A stretch of 64,000 nucleotides of DNA from Streptomyces himalayensis subsp. himalayensis (GCF_013778455.1 NZ_JACEHE010000022.1:62001-126000); one strand, 5' to 3'; shown: positions 8,485-16,612, counted from the first letter of the stretch. The notes: generated by a model from the sequence alone, not told the origin. Program-made: numbers and translations.

Positions 8485-9810
8485 GTGCACGATCAGAACG
8501 CCGCCGACCCCGCACGGGAGTCCGACTCGCTGAGGGCGCCCGATCCCGTGAGGGAACCCGCCCCCGAGCTCTTCACCTGGGAGTTCGCCACCGACCCGTA
8601 CCCCGCGTACGCGTGGCTGCGCGAGCACGCCCCCGTGCACCGCACCAGGCTGCCCAGCGGGGTCGAGGCCTGGCTGGTCACCCGGTATGCGGATGCGCGG
8701 CAGGCCCTCGCCGACCAGCGGCTGTCGAAGAACCCCGCGCACCACGACGAGCCCGCGCACGCCAAGGGCAAGACGGGGATCCCCGGCGAGCGCAAGGCCG
8801 AGCTGATGACGCATCTGCTCAACATCGATCCGCCGGATCACACGCGGCTGCGGCGGCTGGTGTCGAAGGCGTTCACTCCACGCAGGGTCGCCGAGTTCGC
8901 GCCGCGCGTGCAGGAGCTCACCGACCACCTCATCGACCAGTTCGCCGACAGAGGCACCGCCGACCTCATCCACGAGTTCGCGTTCCCGCTCCCCATTTAC
9001 GCCATTTGCGACATGCTCGGCGTCCCCCGCGAGGACCAGGACGACTTCCGGGACTGGGCGGGCATGATGATCCGGCACGGTGGCGGACCGCGCGGGGGCG
9101 TCGCGCGGTCCGTGAAGAAGATGCGCGGCTATCTCGCCGAGCTGATCCACCGCAAGCGCGAAGGCCTGCGCCAGGACGGCGACGACGACCTCATCTCCGG
9201 GCTCATCCGCGCCTCCGACCACGGTGAGCACCTCACCGAGAACGAGGCGGCCGCGATGGCCTTCATCCTTCTGTTTGCCGGGTTCGAGACGACCGTCAAC
9301 CTGATCGGCAACGGCACCTACGCCCTGCTGCGCAACCCAGCTCAGCGCGAGCGGCTGCAGAAGTCCCTCGCCGCGGGGGAGACGGGCCTGCTCGCCACGG
9401 GAGTCGAGGAACTCCTCCGGTACGACGGGCCGGTGGAGCTCGCCACCTGGAGGTTCGCGACGGAGGCGCTCACCATCGGTGGGCAGTACATCGAGCCCGG
9501 CGACCCCGTCCTCGTCGTACTCGCCGCCGCTGACCGTGACCCCGAGCGGTTCGCCGAACCCGACACCCTCGACCTGGCCCGGCGCGACAACCAGCACCTC
9601 GGATACGGGCACGGCATCCACTACTGCCTGGGCGCGCCCCTGGCCCGGCTGGAGGGGCAGACAGCCATCGCCACGTTGCTGACGCGCCTTCCTGACCTGC
9701 AACTCGACGCCGATCCGGACGATTTGAGATGGCGCGGCGGGCTCATCATGCGGGGGCTGCGGACACTGCCGGTGGGCTTCACCCCGCAGCCGCGCCGACA
9801 TGACAGCTGA
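8485..9810 (+). CDS. Cytochrome P450 (CYP107-like)
   Basis: The 441-residue monooxygenase has the I-helix oxygen-activation motif AGFETT, the K-helix ExxR (EELLR), and the haem loop GHGIHYCLGAPLAR with thiolate ligand Cys381. It is close to the full length of a bacterial class I P450, with no fused redox partner and no ferredoxin gene adjacent. In S. coelicolor the syntenic gene beside rpfC is, from memory, CYP107U1 (SCO3099), linked to sporulation; the assignment rests on synteny and was not checked. The GTG start lacks a Shine-Dalgarno; a TACGGT box ends 7 bp upstream, so it is probably leaderless. Confidence 0.93.
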   Translation: MHDQNAADPARESDSLRAPDPVREPAPELFTWEFATDPYPAYAWLREHAPVHRTRLPSGVEAWLVTRYADARQALADQRLSKNPAHHDEPAHAKGKTGIPGERKAELMTHLLNIDPPDHTRLRRLVSKAFTPRRVAEFAPRVQELTDHLIDQFADRGTADLIHEFAFPLPIYAICDMLGVPREDQDDFRDWAGMMIRHGGGPRGGVARSVKKMRGYLAELIHRKREGLRQDGDDDLISGLIRASDHGEHLTENEAAAMAFILLFAGFETTVNLIGNGTYALLRNPAQRERLQKSLAAGETGLLATGVEELLRYDGPVELATWRFATEALTIGGQYIEPGDPVLVVLAAADRDPERFAEPDTLDLARRDNQHLGYGHGIHYCLGAPLARLEGQTAIATLLTRLPDLQLDADPDDLRWRGGLIMRGLRTLPVGFTPQPRRHDS

Positions 9811-9856
9811 CGTCTCGTCAATACTGTGACTTTCACGTGATCTCCGCTGCATCGAC

Positions 9857-9886
9857 TTGTGACAAGCGTTCGACTCCCGCTACTTT
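9857..9886 (+). promoter_or_regulatory. Candidate rpfC promoter
   Basis: TTGTGA (9857-9862) and TACTTT (9881-9886) are spaced 18 bp apart, about 95 bp before the rpfC ATG. This leaves a ~90-nt leader without a recognised riboswitch. The match is by eye only. Confidence 0.35.
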
Positions 9887-9981
9887 CACGGTCGACTCGG
9901 GTATCAACTGTCCCAGTCGACCCAGTCTTGCCCGGTTGGCTCCGTCGGCCGGGTAAGTCCCCGACCGCGAAAGGCAACCGC

Positions 9982-10935
9982 ATGCTCTCCGGGAACGGCC
10001 GACACCGTCGCCCCCGCCAGGCTCCGGCCCTCATCGTCGCGGCGGGGGTGACCGGATCGGCCATCGCGATCCCGTTGCTCGGTGCCACCAGCGCCGGCGC
10101 CGCGGACGCCACCACCTGGGACCGGCTCGCCGAGTGCGAGAGCGGCGGCGCGTGGAGCGCGAACGAGGGCGACGGCCACTACGGCGGCCTACAGCTCACG
10201 CAGGAGACCTGGGAGAACTACGGCGGCCTCGACTACGCCCCGAGCGCGGACCAGGCGAGCCGTTCACAGCAGATAGCCGTCGCCGAGAAGATCCTCGCGG
10301 ACCAGGGTCCCAAGGCCTGGCCGACGTGCGCATTGCTCGTGGGTCTCTCTCAGGGCGGGGCGGCGGCGGACGTCGACCCGGGTGTGTCGGAGGACACGTC
10401 GAGCCCCTCGTCCGACGCCTCGTCCGGCTCGTCGGACGAGGCGGAGTCCTCCACGTCCGCTGAGCCGACCGACGACTCCCCGAAGGCTGCCGAAGGGTCG
10501 GAAGCCTCCGGCGAGTCAGAAACGGGTAATCCGGACGAGTCGGGCAAGTCCGATGAGTCTGCCCAGGATGAGGGTGATTCGCCCTCCGATTCGGCCACCG
10601 AGAGCCCCTCCGGCTCCGCCGAGTCCTCCGACTCCGAGGACTCCGGCACGGGAACCGGTCGGCACCGGGGCGAGAGCGCCCAGGAGGGCCTGGAGGACAC
10701 CCGCTCCTCCGACTCCTCCGGCCGCCACGCCTCACGCTCCGACGCGGACCGCGGCGACGACGGCTCGTACACCGTGCGCACGGGCGACAGCCTCTGGGCG
10801 ATCGCCGACGCCCATGACGTCGAGGGTGGATGGACCGCTCTCTACGACGAGAACAAGAAGACCGTCGGTGATGACCCGGACCTCATCCTCCCCGGTCAGA
10901 CCCTGGATCTCGGTCTCGAATCGACCGATAAATAG
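9982..10935 (+). CDS. rpfC: Resuscitation-promoting factor (transglycosylase-like domain plus LysM)
   Basis: The 317-residue secreted muralytic enzyme cleaves peptidoglycan glycan strands. ATG 9982 is chosen for GAAAGG 7 bp upstream and a normal signal peptide (hydrophobic APALIVAAGVTGSAIAIPLL). The Rpf domain starts at TTWDRLAECESGG, whose Glu is the catalytic acid, and includes YGGLQLTQETWENYGG. A long Ser/Asp/Glu-rich linker (~100 residues, very acidic) follows. A C-terminal LysM motif (YTVRTGDSLWAIAD ... LPGQTLDL) binds peptidoglycan. It sits directly before rpfA, with which it shares architecture; the linker differs (acidic here, Thr/Pro-rich there). The rpfC name follows S. coelicolor order. 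Confidence 0.9.
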   Translation: MLSGNGRHRRPRQAPALIVAAGVTGSAIAIPLLGATSAGAADATTWDRLAECESGGAWSANEGDGHYGGLQLTQETWENYGGLDYAPSADQASRSQQIAVAEKILADQGPKAWPTCALLVGLSQGGAAADVDPGVSEDTSSPSSDASSGSSDEAESSTSAEPTDDSPKAAEGSEASGESETGNPDESGKSDESAQDEGDSPSDSATESPSGSAESSDSEDSGTGTGRHRGESAQEGLEDTRSSDSSGRHASRSDADRGDDGSYTVRTGDSLWAIADAHDVEGGWTALYDENKKTVGDDPDLILPGQTLDLGLESTDK

Positions 10936-10942
10936 CTATAGT

Positions 10943-10997
10943 TCAGGGCTAATTGTCCGTTTTTGTGAGACTGAGAGATGTGTCTCAGAAGCCCTGA
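10943..10997 (+). terminator. Branched hairpin after rpfC
   Basis: An 8-bp outer stem (TCAGGGCT 10943-10950 with AGCCCTGA 10990-10997) encloses a 6-bp inner stem (TGAGAC 10966-10971 with GTCTCA 10982-10987). TTTTT lies between them at 10960-10964. It is probably the end of the rpfC transcript. Confidence 0.5.
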
Positions 10998-11003
10998 TCG
11001 TCT

Positions 11004-11033
11004 TTGATATCCGCCGAAGCGGATGTTTACGGT
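11004..11033 (+). promoter_or_regulatory. Candidate rpfA promoter with inverted repeat in the spacer
   Basis: TTGATA (11004-11009) and TACGGT (11028-11033) are 18 bp apart. Transcription would begin near 11040, exactly where the riboswitch homology starts. A perfect inverted repeat ATCCGC-CGAA-GCGGAT (11009-11024) fills the spacer and could be a regulator site. Confidence 0.5.
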
Positions 11034-11039
11034 CGTGAC

Positions 11040-11296
11040 CGCTCGCCATAGCGAGCACCCGCGGTCGTTACGCCGAATCCTGCCAGCGGCCATACGGGTT
11101 CAGTCGTCGCGTCCAGCGCCGTAGGCAGGAGCGGGGGACCCAAGGTTTGCGCCGGCAACGGCAGTTGAGCAGCTGAGCACATGGTGTCGGCTGACGACTG
11201 CAGGAACCGGCTTGGGGTGAAGTCGTGCGCAACAACGTGCGACCGGGCACTCACTCGGCCCGAACCCGACAGCTCACCTCGCAGGCGTCGGTGAGG
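11040..11296 (+). promoter_or_regulatory. ydaO-type c-di-AMP riboswitch upstream of rpfA
   Basis: The 5' leader carries the conserved ydaO landmarks in order: a CGCCGAATCCTGCC-like block near 11075, AGGAGCGGGGGACCCAAGG near 11123-11143, GGGGTGAAGTCGTGCGC near 11213-11230, and CCGAACCCGACAGCTCACC near 11261-11279. The last block, CTCACC (11274-11279), can pair with GGTGAG (11291-11296). That pairing covers the GAGGGG ribosome site of rpfA, so it is a plausible expression platform. Published work on S. coelicolor rpfA describes such an element. Known behaviour is that c-di-AMP binding switches the gene off. Confidence 0.87.
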
Positions 11297-11306
11297 GGAT
11301 CACTCC

Positions 11307-12212
11307 ATGCTGCGTTCCAGCAAGGGCAACCACCGTCGCTCGTCCGTTCTCAGCCGGACTTCTCGTATCGCCGCGCTCGCCGGTGTCACCGGTGTCGCCA
11401 TCGCCGCCCCGTTGATGACGGCCGGCTCCGCCTCCGCCGCCACCGCCGCCGAGTGGGACGCCGTCGCCCAGTGCGAGTCGGGCGGCAACTGGTCCATCAA
11501 CACCGGCAACGGCTACTACGGCGGCCTGCAGTTCTCGGCCTCCACCTGGGCCGCGTACGGCGGTACGGAGTACGCCGCCACGGCCGACAAGGCCACCAAG
11601 GAGCAGCAGATAGCCGTCGCCGAGAAGGTCCTGGCCGGTCAGGGCAAGGGCGCCTGGCCGAGCTGTGGCGTGGGTCTCTCCAACACCCCGCACGAGGGCG
11701 GTTCGAGCGCGGGCACCACGGACTCCGCCACGACCCAGCCGAGCGGCGCGACCCAGCAGGGCGACGCGACCCAGCAGGGCGACGCCACTCAGCAGAGCGA
11801 GTCGAGCGAGAGCGCGCCCACGCAGAGCGCGCCCACGCCGAGCACGACCACCCCCAGCACCACCACCGAGACCGCGCCCAGCACCACCACCGAGACCGCG
11901 CCCACGCCGAGCACGACCACCCCCAGCACCACCACCGAGACCGCGCCCAGCACCACCACTGAGACCGTGCCGAGCACGGAGGAGCAGGCCGCCCCCGGCT
12001 CCGAGGAGAGCACTGCGACCGTCGAGACCCCGACCGGCGAGACGGTCAAGAAGGGCGACGGCGAGTACGAGGTCGAGAACGGCGACACCCTCGGCGCGAT
12101 CGCCAAGGACCACAAGGTCAAGGGCGGGTGGAAGAAGCTGTACGAGCTGAACAAGGACGTCGTCGCGGACTGCAACCAGCTCTACCCGGGTCAGCAGCTC
12201 CGCCTCGGCTGA
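11307..12212 (+). CDS. rpfA: Resuscitation-promoting factor RpfA (transglycosylase-like domain plus LysM)
   Basis: The 301-residue secreted muralytic enzyme is involved in spore germination and growth. The signal peptide runs to the Ala-rich SASAA region. The Rpf domain begins AAEWDAVAQCESGGNW (catalytic Glu in CESGG) and continues YYGGLQFSASTWAAYGG. The linker is built of Thr/Pro/Ser repeats (TTTPSTTTETAPS units) encoded by an internal DNA repeat at about 11820-11970. The C-terminal LysM is VENGDTLGAIAKDHKVKGGW ... LYPGQQLRLG. GAGGGG 8 bp upstream sets the start, and that site lies inside the riboswitch-controlled hairpin. Confidence 0.94.
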   Translation: MLRSSKGNHRRSSVLSRTSRIAALAGVTGVAIAAPLMTAGSASAATAAEWDAVAQCESGGNWSINTGNGYYGGLQFSASTWAAYGGTEYAATADKATKEQQIAVAEKVLAGQGKGAWPSCGVGLSNTPHEGGSSAGTTDSATTQPSGATQQGDATQQGDATQQSESSESAPTQSAPTPSTTTPSTTTETAPSTTTETAPTPSTTTPSTTTETAPSTTTETVPSTEEQAAPGSEESTATVETPTGETVKKGDGEYEVENGDTLGAIAKDHKVKGGWKKLYELNKDVVADCNQLYPGQQLRLG

Positions 12213-12244
12213 GGCTTCCCCGAACTCTGAGGCTTCCCCGAACC

Positions 12245-12286
12245 CCTCGCCCCGGTGCGTGTTCCCCCGTACGCGCCGGGGCGAGG
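12245..12286 (+). terminator. Hairpin after rpfA
   Basis: A perfect 11-bp stem (CCTCGCCCCGG 12245-12255 with CCGGGGCGAGG 12276-12286) lies 30 bp past the rpfA stop. No T-run follows, as is normal in Streptomyces. Confidence 0.65.
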
Positions 12287-12465
12287 CCGTATCCGTACCG
12301 GCCGGAGCGAGGAGCTTTGTTTCGTTCAGAAACAATTTGCTCTCAGTTTTGTCCACGGGCCGGTCGGTCGGCTGGCCGTCGCCCCGGAGCCGGATAGGCT
12401 CTTGTCGCAAGGCCAAAGAAACACAGCCCCGCACTTCCAGCGTCACATCCCAGAAGGAGATGCTC

Positions 12466-13746
12466 GTGCCGTCCATCGACGTCGTCGTAGCCCGGGAAAT
12501 CCTGGACTCCCGAGGCAACCCCACGGTCGAGGTCGAGGTCGGCCTCGACGACGGCAGCACCGGTCGTGCCGCCGTACCGTCCGGTGCGTCCACCGGTGCG
12601 TTCGAGGCCCTCGAGCTCCGTGACGGAGACGCCAACCGCTACGGCGGCAAGGGCGTCGAGAAGGCCGTCCTCGCCGTCATCGAGCAGATCGGCCCGGAGC
12701 TCGTCGGGTACGACGCCACCGAGCAGCGCCTGATCGACCAGGCGATGTTCGACCTGGACGCCACCCCGGACAAGTCATCCCTCGGCGCCAACGCCATCCT
12801 CGGCGTCTCGCTCGCCGTCGCCCACGCCGCCTCCGAGGCCTCCGACCTCCCGCTCTTCCGCTACCTGGGCGGTCCCAACGCGCACCTGCTGCCGGTGCCG
12901 ATGATGAACATCCTGAACGGCGGCTCGCACGCCGACTCCAATGTGGACATTCAGGAGTTCATGATCGCCCCGATCGGCGCGGAGTCCTTCTCCGAGGCCC
13001 TGCGCTGGGGCACCGAGGTCTACCACACCCTCAAGAAGGTGCTGAAGTCCAAGGGCCTGGCCACCGGCCTCGGCGACGAGGGCGGCTTCGCCCCGAACCT
13101 CGGCTCCAACCGCGAGGCCCTCGACCTCATCCTCGAGGCCATCAAGGAAGCCGGTTACGCCCCCGGCGAGCAGATCGCCCTCGCGCTCGACGTCGCCGCC
13201 TCCGAGTTCTACAAGGACGGCAAGTACCTCTTCGAGGGCAAGGAGCGCTCCGCCGCCGAGATGACCGAGTACTACGAGGAGCTCGTCTCCGCGTACCCGC
13301 TCGTCTCCATCGAGGACCCGCTGTTCGAGGACGACTGGGCCGGCTGGAAGGTCATCACCGACAAGCTCGGCGACAAGGTCCAGCTGGTCGGCGACGACCT
13401 GTTCGTCACCAACCCCGAGCGCCTGTCCCGCGGCATCGAGGAGGGCGCCGCCAACGCCCTGCTGGTCAAGGTCAACCAGATCGGTTCGCTGACCGAGACC
13501 CTCGACGCCGTCGAGCTGGCCCAGCGCAGCGGCTTCAAGTGCATGATGTCGCACCGCTCCGGCGAGACCGAGGACGTCACCATCGCCGACCTGGCCGTCG
13601 CCACCAACTGCGGCCAGATCAAGACGGGTGCCCCGGCCCGCTCCGAGCGCGTCGCCAAGTACAACCAGCTGCTCCGCATCGAGGAGATCCTCGACGACGC
13701 GGCGGTGTACGCCGGCCGCAGCGCCTTCCCGCGCTTCAAGGGCTGA
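12466..13746 (+). CDS. eno: Enolase (2-phosphoglycerate dehydratase)
   Basis: The 426-residue enzyme interconverts 2-phosphoglycerate and phosphoenolpyruvate in glycolysis. GTG 12466 is chosen because AGAAGGAG lies 6 bp upstream; the ATG at 12460 abuts that site and is too close. The N terminus (PSIDVVVAREILDSRGNPT) and length equal those of Streptomyces enolases. Visible active-site segments are SGASTG, the GDEGGFAP loop, SIEDPL (metal ligands), LVGDDLFVTN, LLVKVNQIG (catalytic Lys) and MMSHRSGETED. No anomalies. Confidence 0.98.
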   Translation: MPSIDVVVAREILDSRGNPTVEVEVGLDDGSTGRAAVPSGASTGAFEALELRDGDANRYGGKGVEKAVLAVIEQIGPELVGYDATEQRLIDQAMFDLDATPDKSSLGANAILGVSLAVAHAASEASDLPLFRYLGGPNAHLLPVPMMNILNGGSHADSNVDIQEFMIAPIGAESFSEALRWGTEVYHTLKKVLKSKGLATGLGDEGGFAPNLGSNREALDLILEAIKEAGYAPGEQIALALDVAASEFYKDGKYLFEGKERSAAEMTEYYEELVSAYPLVSIEDPLFEDDWAGWKVITDKLGDKVQLVGDDLFVTNPERLSRGIEEGAANALLVKVNQIGSLTETLDAVELAQRSGFKCMMSHRSGETEDVTIADLAVATNCGQIKTGAPARSERVAKYNQLLRIEEILDDAAVYAGRSAFPRFKG

Positions 13747-13792
13747 CGCCCAAGGGCTGACGCCCAAGGGCTGACGCCCAAGGGCTGAGCCC
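13740..13792. repeat. Three exact 14-bp tandem copies at the eno 3' end
   Basis: GGGCTGACGCCCAA occurs three times in a row (13740, 13754, 13768) with a fourth partial copy. The first copy contains the eno stop codon. Each unit contains a small self-complementary GGGC..GCCC stem and ends with a TGA in the same frame. Confidence 0.85.
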
Positions 13793-13800
13793 AGCAGCCG

Positions 13801-13830
13801 CTTGGGAGGGCTGAGCCCAGCCCTCCCAAG
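13801..13830 (+). terminator. eno terminator
   Basis: A perfect 12-bp stem (CTTGGGAGGGCT 13801-13812 with AGCCCTCCCAAG 13819-13830) closes a GAGCCC loop. Confidence 0.75.
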
Positions 13831-14004
13831 GCCGGTCTAGCCAGTCGTACGTACGTCCCCGTACCCGGTCCCGTACCGTGTGCGGGGACGTACGCACGTG
13901 ACGGGGAGGCGGGAACATGGCCGTGCTGTGTTATCCCGGGGGACAACCCCCGGACCCCCGGCCGAAGAGCAGGTGACTGGAGCATTGAGGCGAGGTGAGA
14001 TGTC

Positions 14005-14475
14005 GTGACCGGCCGGGACCGGTTCTCCACCGCGACCCGGCTGCGGCTGCTCGGCGAGCAGACCGCCGCCCGTGTCTACCGCTCCCAGACCCGCCGCCAG
14101 GCCCGCCGTTCCCGGCTCACCGGCCGCGCCGCGCTCCTCGCGCTGGTGCTCTGCTCGCTGATCGTCGCGCTCGCGTATCCGATAAGGCAGTACGTCGCGC
14201 AGCGCGCCGAGATAGAGGATCTTGAGCGGCAGCGGAAGGAGGCCCGCGAGCGGGTCGAGGAGCTGCGCGATCTCAAGGCACGCTGGAAGGACGACGCGTA
14301 CGCGGAGCAGCGGATCCGGGAGCGGCTGCACTATGTGATGCCGGGCGAGACCGGCTACATCGTGGTCGACCCGAACCCGGCGAAGCAGACGCGCACGAAC
14401 CAGGGGGCGGCGCACCGCCCCTGGTACTCCAATGTCTGGGACGGTGTCGACAAGGCCGACAGCTCCGACGACTGA
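14005..14475 (+). CDS. divIC: Septum formation initiator protein (DivIC/FtsB family)
   Basis: The 156-residue bitopic division protein has a basic cytosolic N-terminal ~48 residues and one transmembrane helix (AALLALVLCSLIVALAYPI). An extracytoplasmic coiled coil follows (AEIEDLERQRKEARERVEEL), with the family motif DDAYAEQRIRERLHYVMPGE. FtsB/DivIC proteins join FtsL and FtsQ in the divisome. GTG 14005 follows GAGGTGAGA. Its place directly after eno is typical of actinobacteria, and DUF501 follows. Confidence 0.92.
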   Translation: MTGRDRFSTATRLRLLGEQTAARVYRSQTRRQARRSRLTGRAALLALVLCSLIVALAYPIRQYVAQRAEIEDLERQRKEARERVEELRDLKARWKDDAYAEQRIRERLHYVMPGETGYIVVDPNPAKQTRTNQGAAHRPWYSNVWDGVDKADSSDD

Positions 14476-14482
14476 CCGCCCC

Positions 14483-14548
14483 CCGTACAACCTCGTACGA
14501 ACCCGTACGAACCCCGTGCAACCTCGTACGAACCCCGTACAACCTCGC
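14483..14548. repeat. CGTACAACCTCGTACGAA-type tandem repeat
   Basis: The gap between divIC and the DUF501 gene consists mainly of four or five degenerate copies of a CC(C)GTAC(A/G)AACC(T)CGTACGAAC unit, rich in the GTAC tetramer. Confidence 0.6.
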
Positions 14549-14578
14549 ATCTGACTACTGAAAGACGCACCTCACGGC

Positions 14579-15100
14579 ATGGAAACCCCCCCGCCGCCCA
14601 CCCCGCGCACCGAGCCGACCGACGCGGACGTCGAGGCCTTCAAGCAGCAGCTCGGCCGGCCGCCGCGCGGGCTGCGGGCCATCGCGCACCGCTGCCCGTG
14701 CGGACAGCCGGACGTCGTCGAGACGGCGCCGCGGCTGCCGGACGGTACGCCGTTCCCGACGCTGTACTACCTGACGTGTCCGCGGGCCGCGTCCGCGATC
14801 GGCACGCTGGAGGCCGACGGTGTCATGAAGGAGATGACGGAGCGGCTGGCCACCGATCCCGAGCTGGCGGCCGCGTACCGGGCGTCGCACGAGGACTACA
14901 TCCGGCGGCGGGACGAGATCGAGGAGCTCACCGGGTTTCCGAGCGCGGGTGGGATGCCGGACCGGGTGAAGTGCCTGCACGTTCTGGTGGCGCACTCGCT
15001 GGCCGCCGGCCCGGGGGTCAACCCGCTCGGGGACGAGGCCCTTGCGATGCTTCCCGAGTGGTGGCGCAAGGGAGCGTGCGTGGTGACTGACGAAGGGTGA
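14579..15100 (+). CDS. DUF501 family protein
   Basis: The 173-residue cytosolic protein is of the actinobacterial DUF501 family, conserved between divIC and ppx. Characteristic segments are RAIAHRCPCGQPDVVET (Cys-x-Cys), PFPTLYYLTCPRA and a late GGMPDRVKCLHVLVAHSLAAG block. The spaced Cys and His residues suggest metal binding. The biochemical role is unknown; the constant placement suggests a link to the division or polyphosphate neighbours. Confidence 0.9.
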   Translation: METPPPPTPRTEPTDADVEAFKQQLGRPPRGLRAIAHRCPCGQPDVVETAPRLPDGTPFPTLYYLTCPRAASAIGTLEADGVMKEMTERLATDPELAAAYRASHEDYIRRRDEIEELTGFPSAGGMPDRVKCLHVLVAHSLAAGPGVNPLGDEALAMLPEWWRKGACVVTDEG

Positions 15101-15128
15101 TCGCCCCCGCCGCCCCTACCCCTCCCGT

Positions 15129-15196
15129 CCCTGGGGGCTGCGCCCCCAGACCCCGCTTCGGCCTTGACGGCCTCGTCCTCAATCGCCGGACGGGCT
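15129..15196. repeat. Dispersed GC-rich palindromic repeat (copy A)
   Basis: CTGGGGGCTGCGCCCCCAG forms a perfect hairpin. It is followed by GGCCTCGTCCTCAATCGCCGGACGGGCT, a tail seen again near 51800 and 56456. This is one copy of a repeat family found in several intergenic regions of this window. Confidence 0.7.
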
Positions 15197-15229
15197 TACT
15201 CGGCTCACGAACCGCTGAAGGAATCCGCC

Positions 15230-16171
15230 ATGACCCGTGTCGCCGCCATCGACTGCGGTACCAACTCCATCCGGCTGCTCGTCGCCGACGTCCATCCCGA
15301 CAGCGGTGAGCTCGTCGAGCTCGACCGACGGATGAAGATCGTGCGGCTCGGGCAGGGCGTCGACCGGACCGGGCGGCTGGCGCCCGAGGCGCTGGAGCGG
15401 ACCTTCGCCGCGTGCCGCGAATACGCCGAGGCGATAAGGGCGCACGGTGCGCAGAAGGTCCGTTTCGTGGCGACCTCCGCGTCCCGCGACGCCGAGAACC
15501 GCGACGACTTCGTCCGAGGTGTGTTCGACATCCTCGGAGTCGAGCCGGAGGTCGTCACCGGGGACCAGGAGGCCGAGTTCTCCTTCACGGGCGCGACCAA
15601 GGAGCTCGTGGGGCGGGACCACCTCGACAAGCCCTTCCTGGTCGTCGACATCGGCGGCGGCTCCACCGAGTTCGTCGTCGGCGAGGAGCACGTGCGCGCG
15701 GCCCGTTCCGTCGACATCGGCTGCGTACGGATGACCGAGCGCCATCTTGTACGCGACGGGGTGGTCACCGACCCTCCGACGGGGGGTCAGATCGAGGCCG
15801 TCCGGGCCGACATCGAAGCCGCGCTCGACCTCGCAGAGCAGACGGTGCCCCTCAAGGAGGCGCGCACGCTGGTCGGGCTCGCCGGGTCGGTCACCACCGT
15901 GGCCGCCATCGCGCTGGGGCTTCAGGAGTACGACTCCGCCGCGATCCACCACTCCCGTATCTCCTACGAGCAGGTCGCCGCCATCACGCGGCAGTTGCTC
16001 TCCTCCACCCACGCCGAGCGCGCGGCCATCCCCGTGATGCACCCGGGCCGGGTGGACGTCATCGGTGCGGGGGCCCTCGTCCTGCTCGCGATCATGGAAC
16101 GGGTCGGTGTCCGCGAGGTCGTCGTCAGCGAGCACGACATCCTTGACGGAATTGCCCTGTCGATCGCCTGA
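15230..16171 (+). CDS. ppx: Exopolyphosphatase / guanosine pentaphosphatase (Ppx/GppA family)
   Basis: The 313-residue enzyme of the ASKHA sugar-kinase/actin fold removes terminal phosphate from polyphosphate (or pppGpp). The phosphate-1 motif is VAAIDCGTNSIRLLVA, followed by FVATSASRDAENRDDF with catalytic residues, the phosphate-2 motif VVDIGGGSTEFV, and GLAGSVTTVAAIAL. This is the short, C-terminal-domain-less form common in actinobacteria (about 310 residues). GAAGGA 7 bp before ATG 15230 sets the start. Confidence 0.93.
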   Translation: MTRVAAIDCGTNSIRLLVADVHPDSGELVELDRRMKIVRLGQGVDRTGRLAPEALERTFAACREYAEAIRAHGAQKVRFVATSASRDAENRDDFVRGVFDILGVEPEVVTGDQEAEFSFTGATKELVGRDHLDKPFLVVDIGGGSTEFVVGEEHVRAARSVDIGCVRMTERHLVRDGVVTDPPTGGQIEAVRADIEAALDLAEQTVPLKEARTLVGLAGSVTTVAAIALGLQEYDSAAIHHSRISYEQVAAITRQLLSSTHAERAAIPVMHPGRVDVIGAGALVLLAIMERVGVREVVVSEHDILDGIALSIA

Positions 16172-16207
16172 GCGGGTCCTATAGCGTCTGAGCGCGTCTG
16201 AGCGCGT

Positions 16208-16233
16208 CCGAGGGGGCCCGAAAACCCCCTCGG
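16208..16233 (+). terminator. ppx terminator
   Basis: A perfect 9-bp stem, CCGAGGGGG (16208-16216) with CCCCCTCGG (16225-16233), closes a CCCGAAAA loop. It is preceded by GCGTCTGA repeats. Confidence 0.7.
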
Positions 16234-16286
16234 CGACAGTCCCCCAGAGCCTTAAGGGCCTGGGAGGTGCCCCCCGTCGGAAAACT

Positions 16287-16304
16287 TCGTGAAGTTCTTC
16301 ACAA
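16287..16304. promoter_or_regulatory. Rex operator (ROP) upstream of ndh
   Basis: The 18-bp sequence TCGTGAAGTTCTTCACAA fits the Rex consensus TTGTGAAnnnnTTCACAA at 13 of 14 defined positions. It lies about 310 bp before the ndh start in a 440-bp gene-free stretch. Rex is the actinobacterial NADH/NAD+ sensor, and control of NADH dehydrogenase by Rex is established in Streptomyces. Binding here is inferred from the match. Confidence 0.75.
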
Positions 16305-16612
16305 GGAAATCCGCCCGGTAGGGCACGGATTCCCACTGCCGGCCCTGTCAGCAAGGGTGGTCGGCCCCCGGAAGGCCCGTTCCGGACCGTCGCTCGGGCG
16401 GCGCAAGCCGCGGGCGCGGGGTAGGTGGTACATCTCCTCCGAGACTGTTGAGGAGCAGCTCACGCGGGCTTGACAACGTTTTGTGAGGTGCCGTGGTTCC
16501 TTGCGGAATCATGACCTCCGTCACGTGGGCCGCGCAGTGTAGCAGAGCCCCTGCCGGAGCTTGTGAAGGGGCGCACGAGCGACCCCCTCTGTACGGGTGG
16601 ATACTCGATGCC

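Noticed and set aside
9826..9842. GTGACTTTCACGTGATC as a CRP-type site upstream of rpfC
   Set aside because: It only partly fits the Streptomyces CRP consensus in spacing, and it lies at the end of the P450 gene. It is too weak to call.
12259..12465. N-terminal extension of enolase
   Set aside because: The open frame extends 69 codons upstream, but AGAAGGAG directly precedes GTG 12466 and the resulting N terminus and length match Streptomyces enolases.
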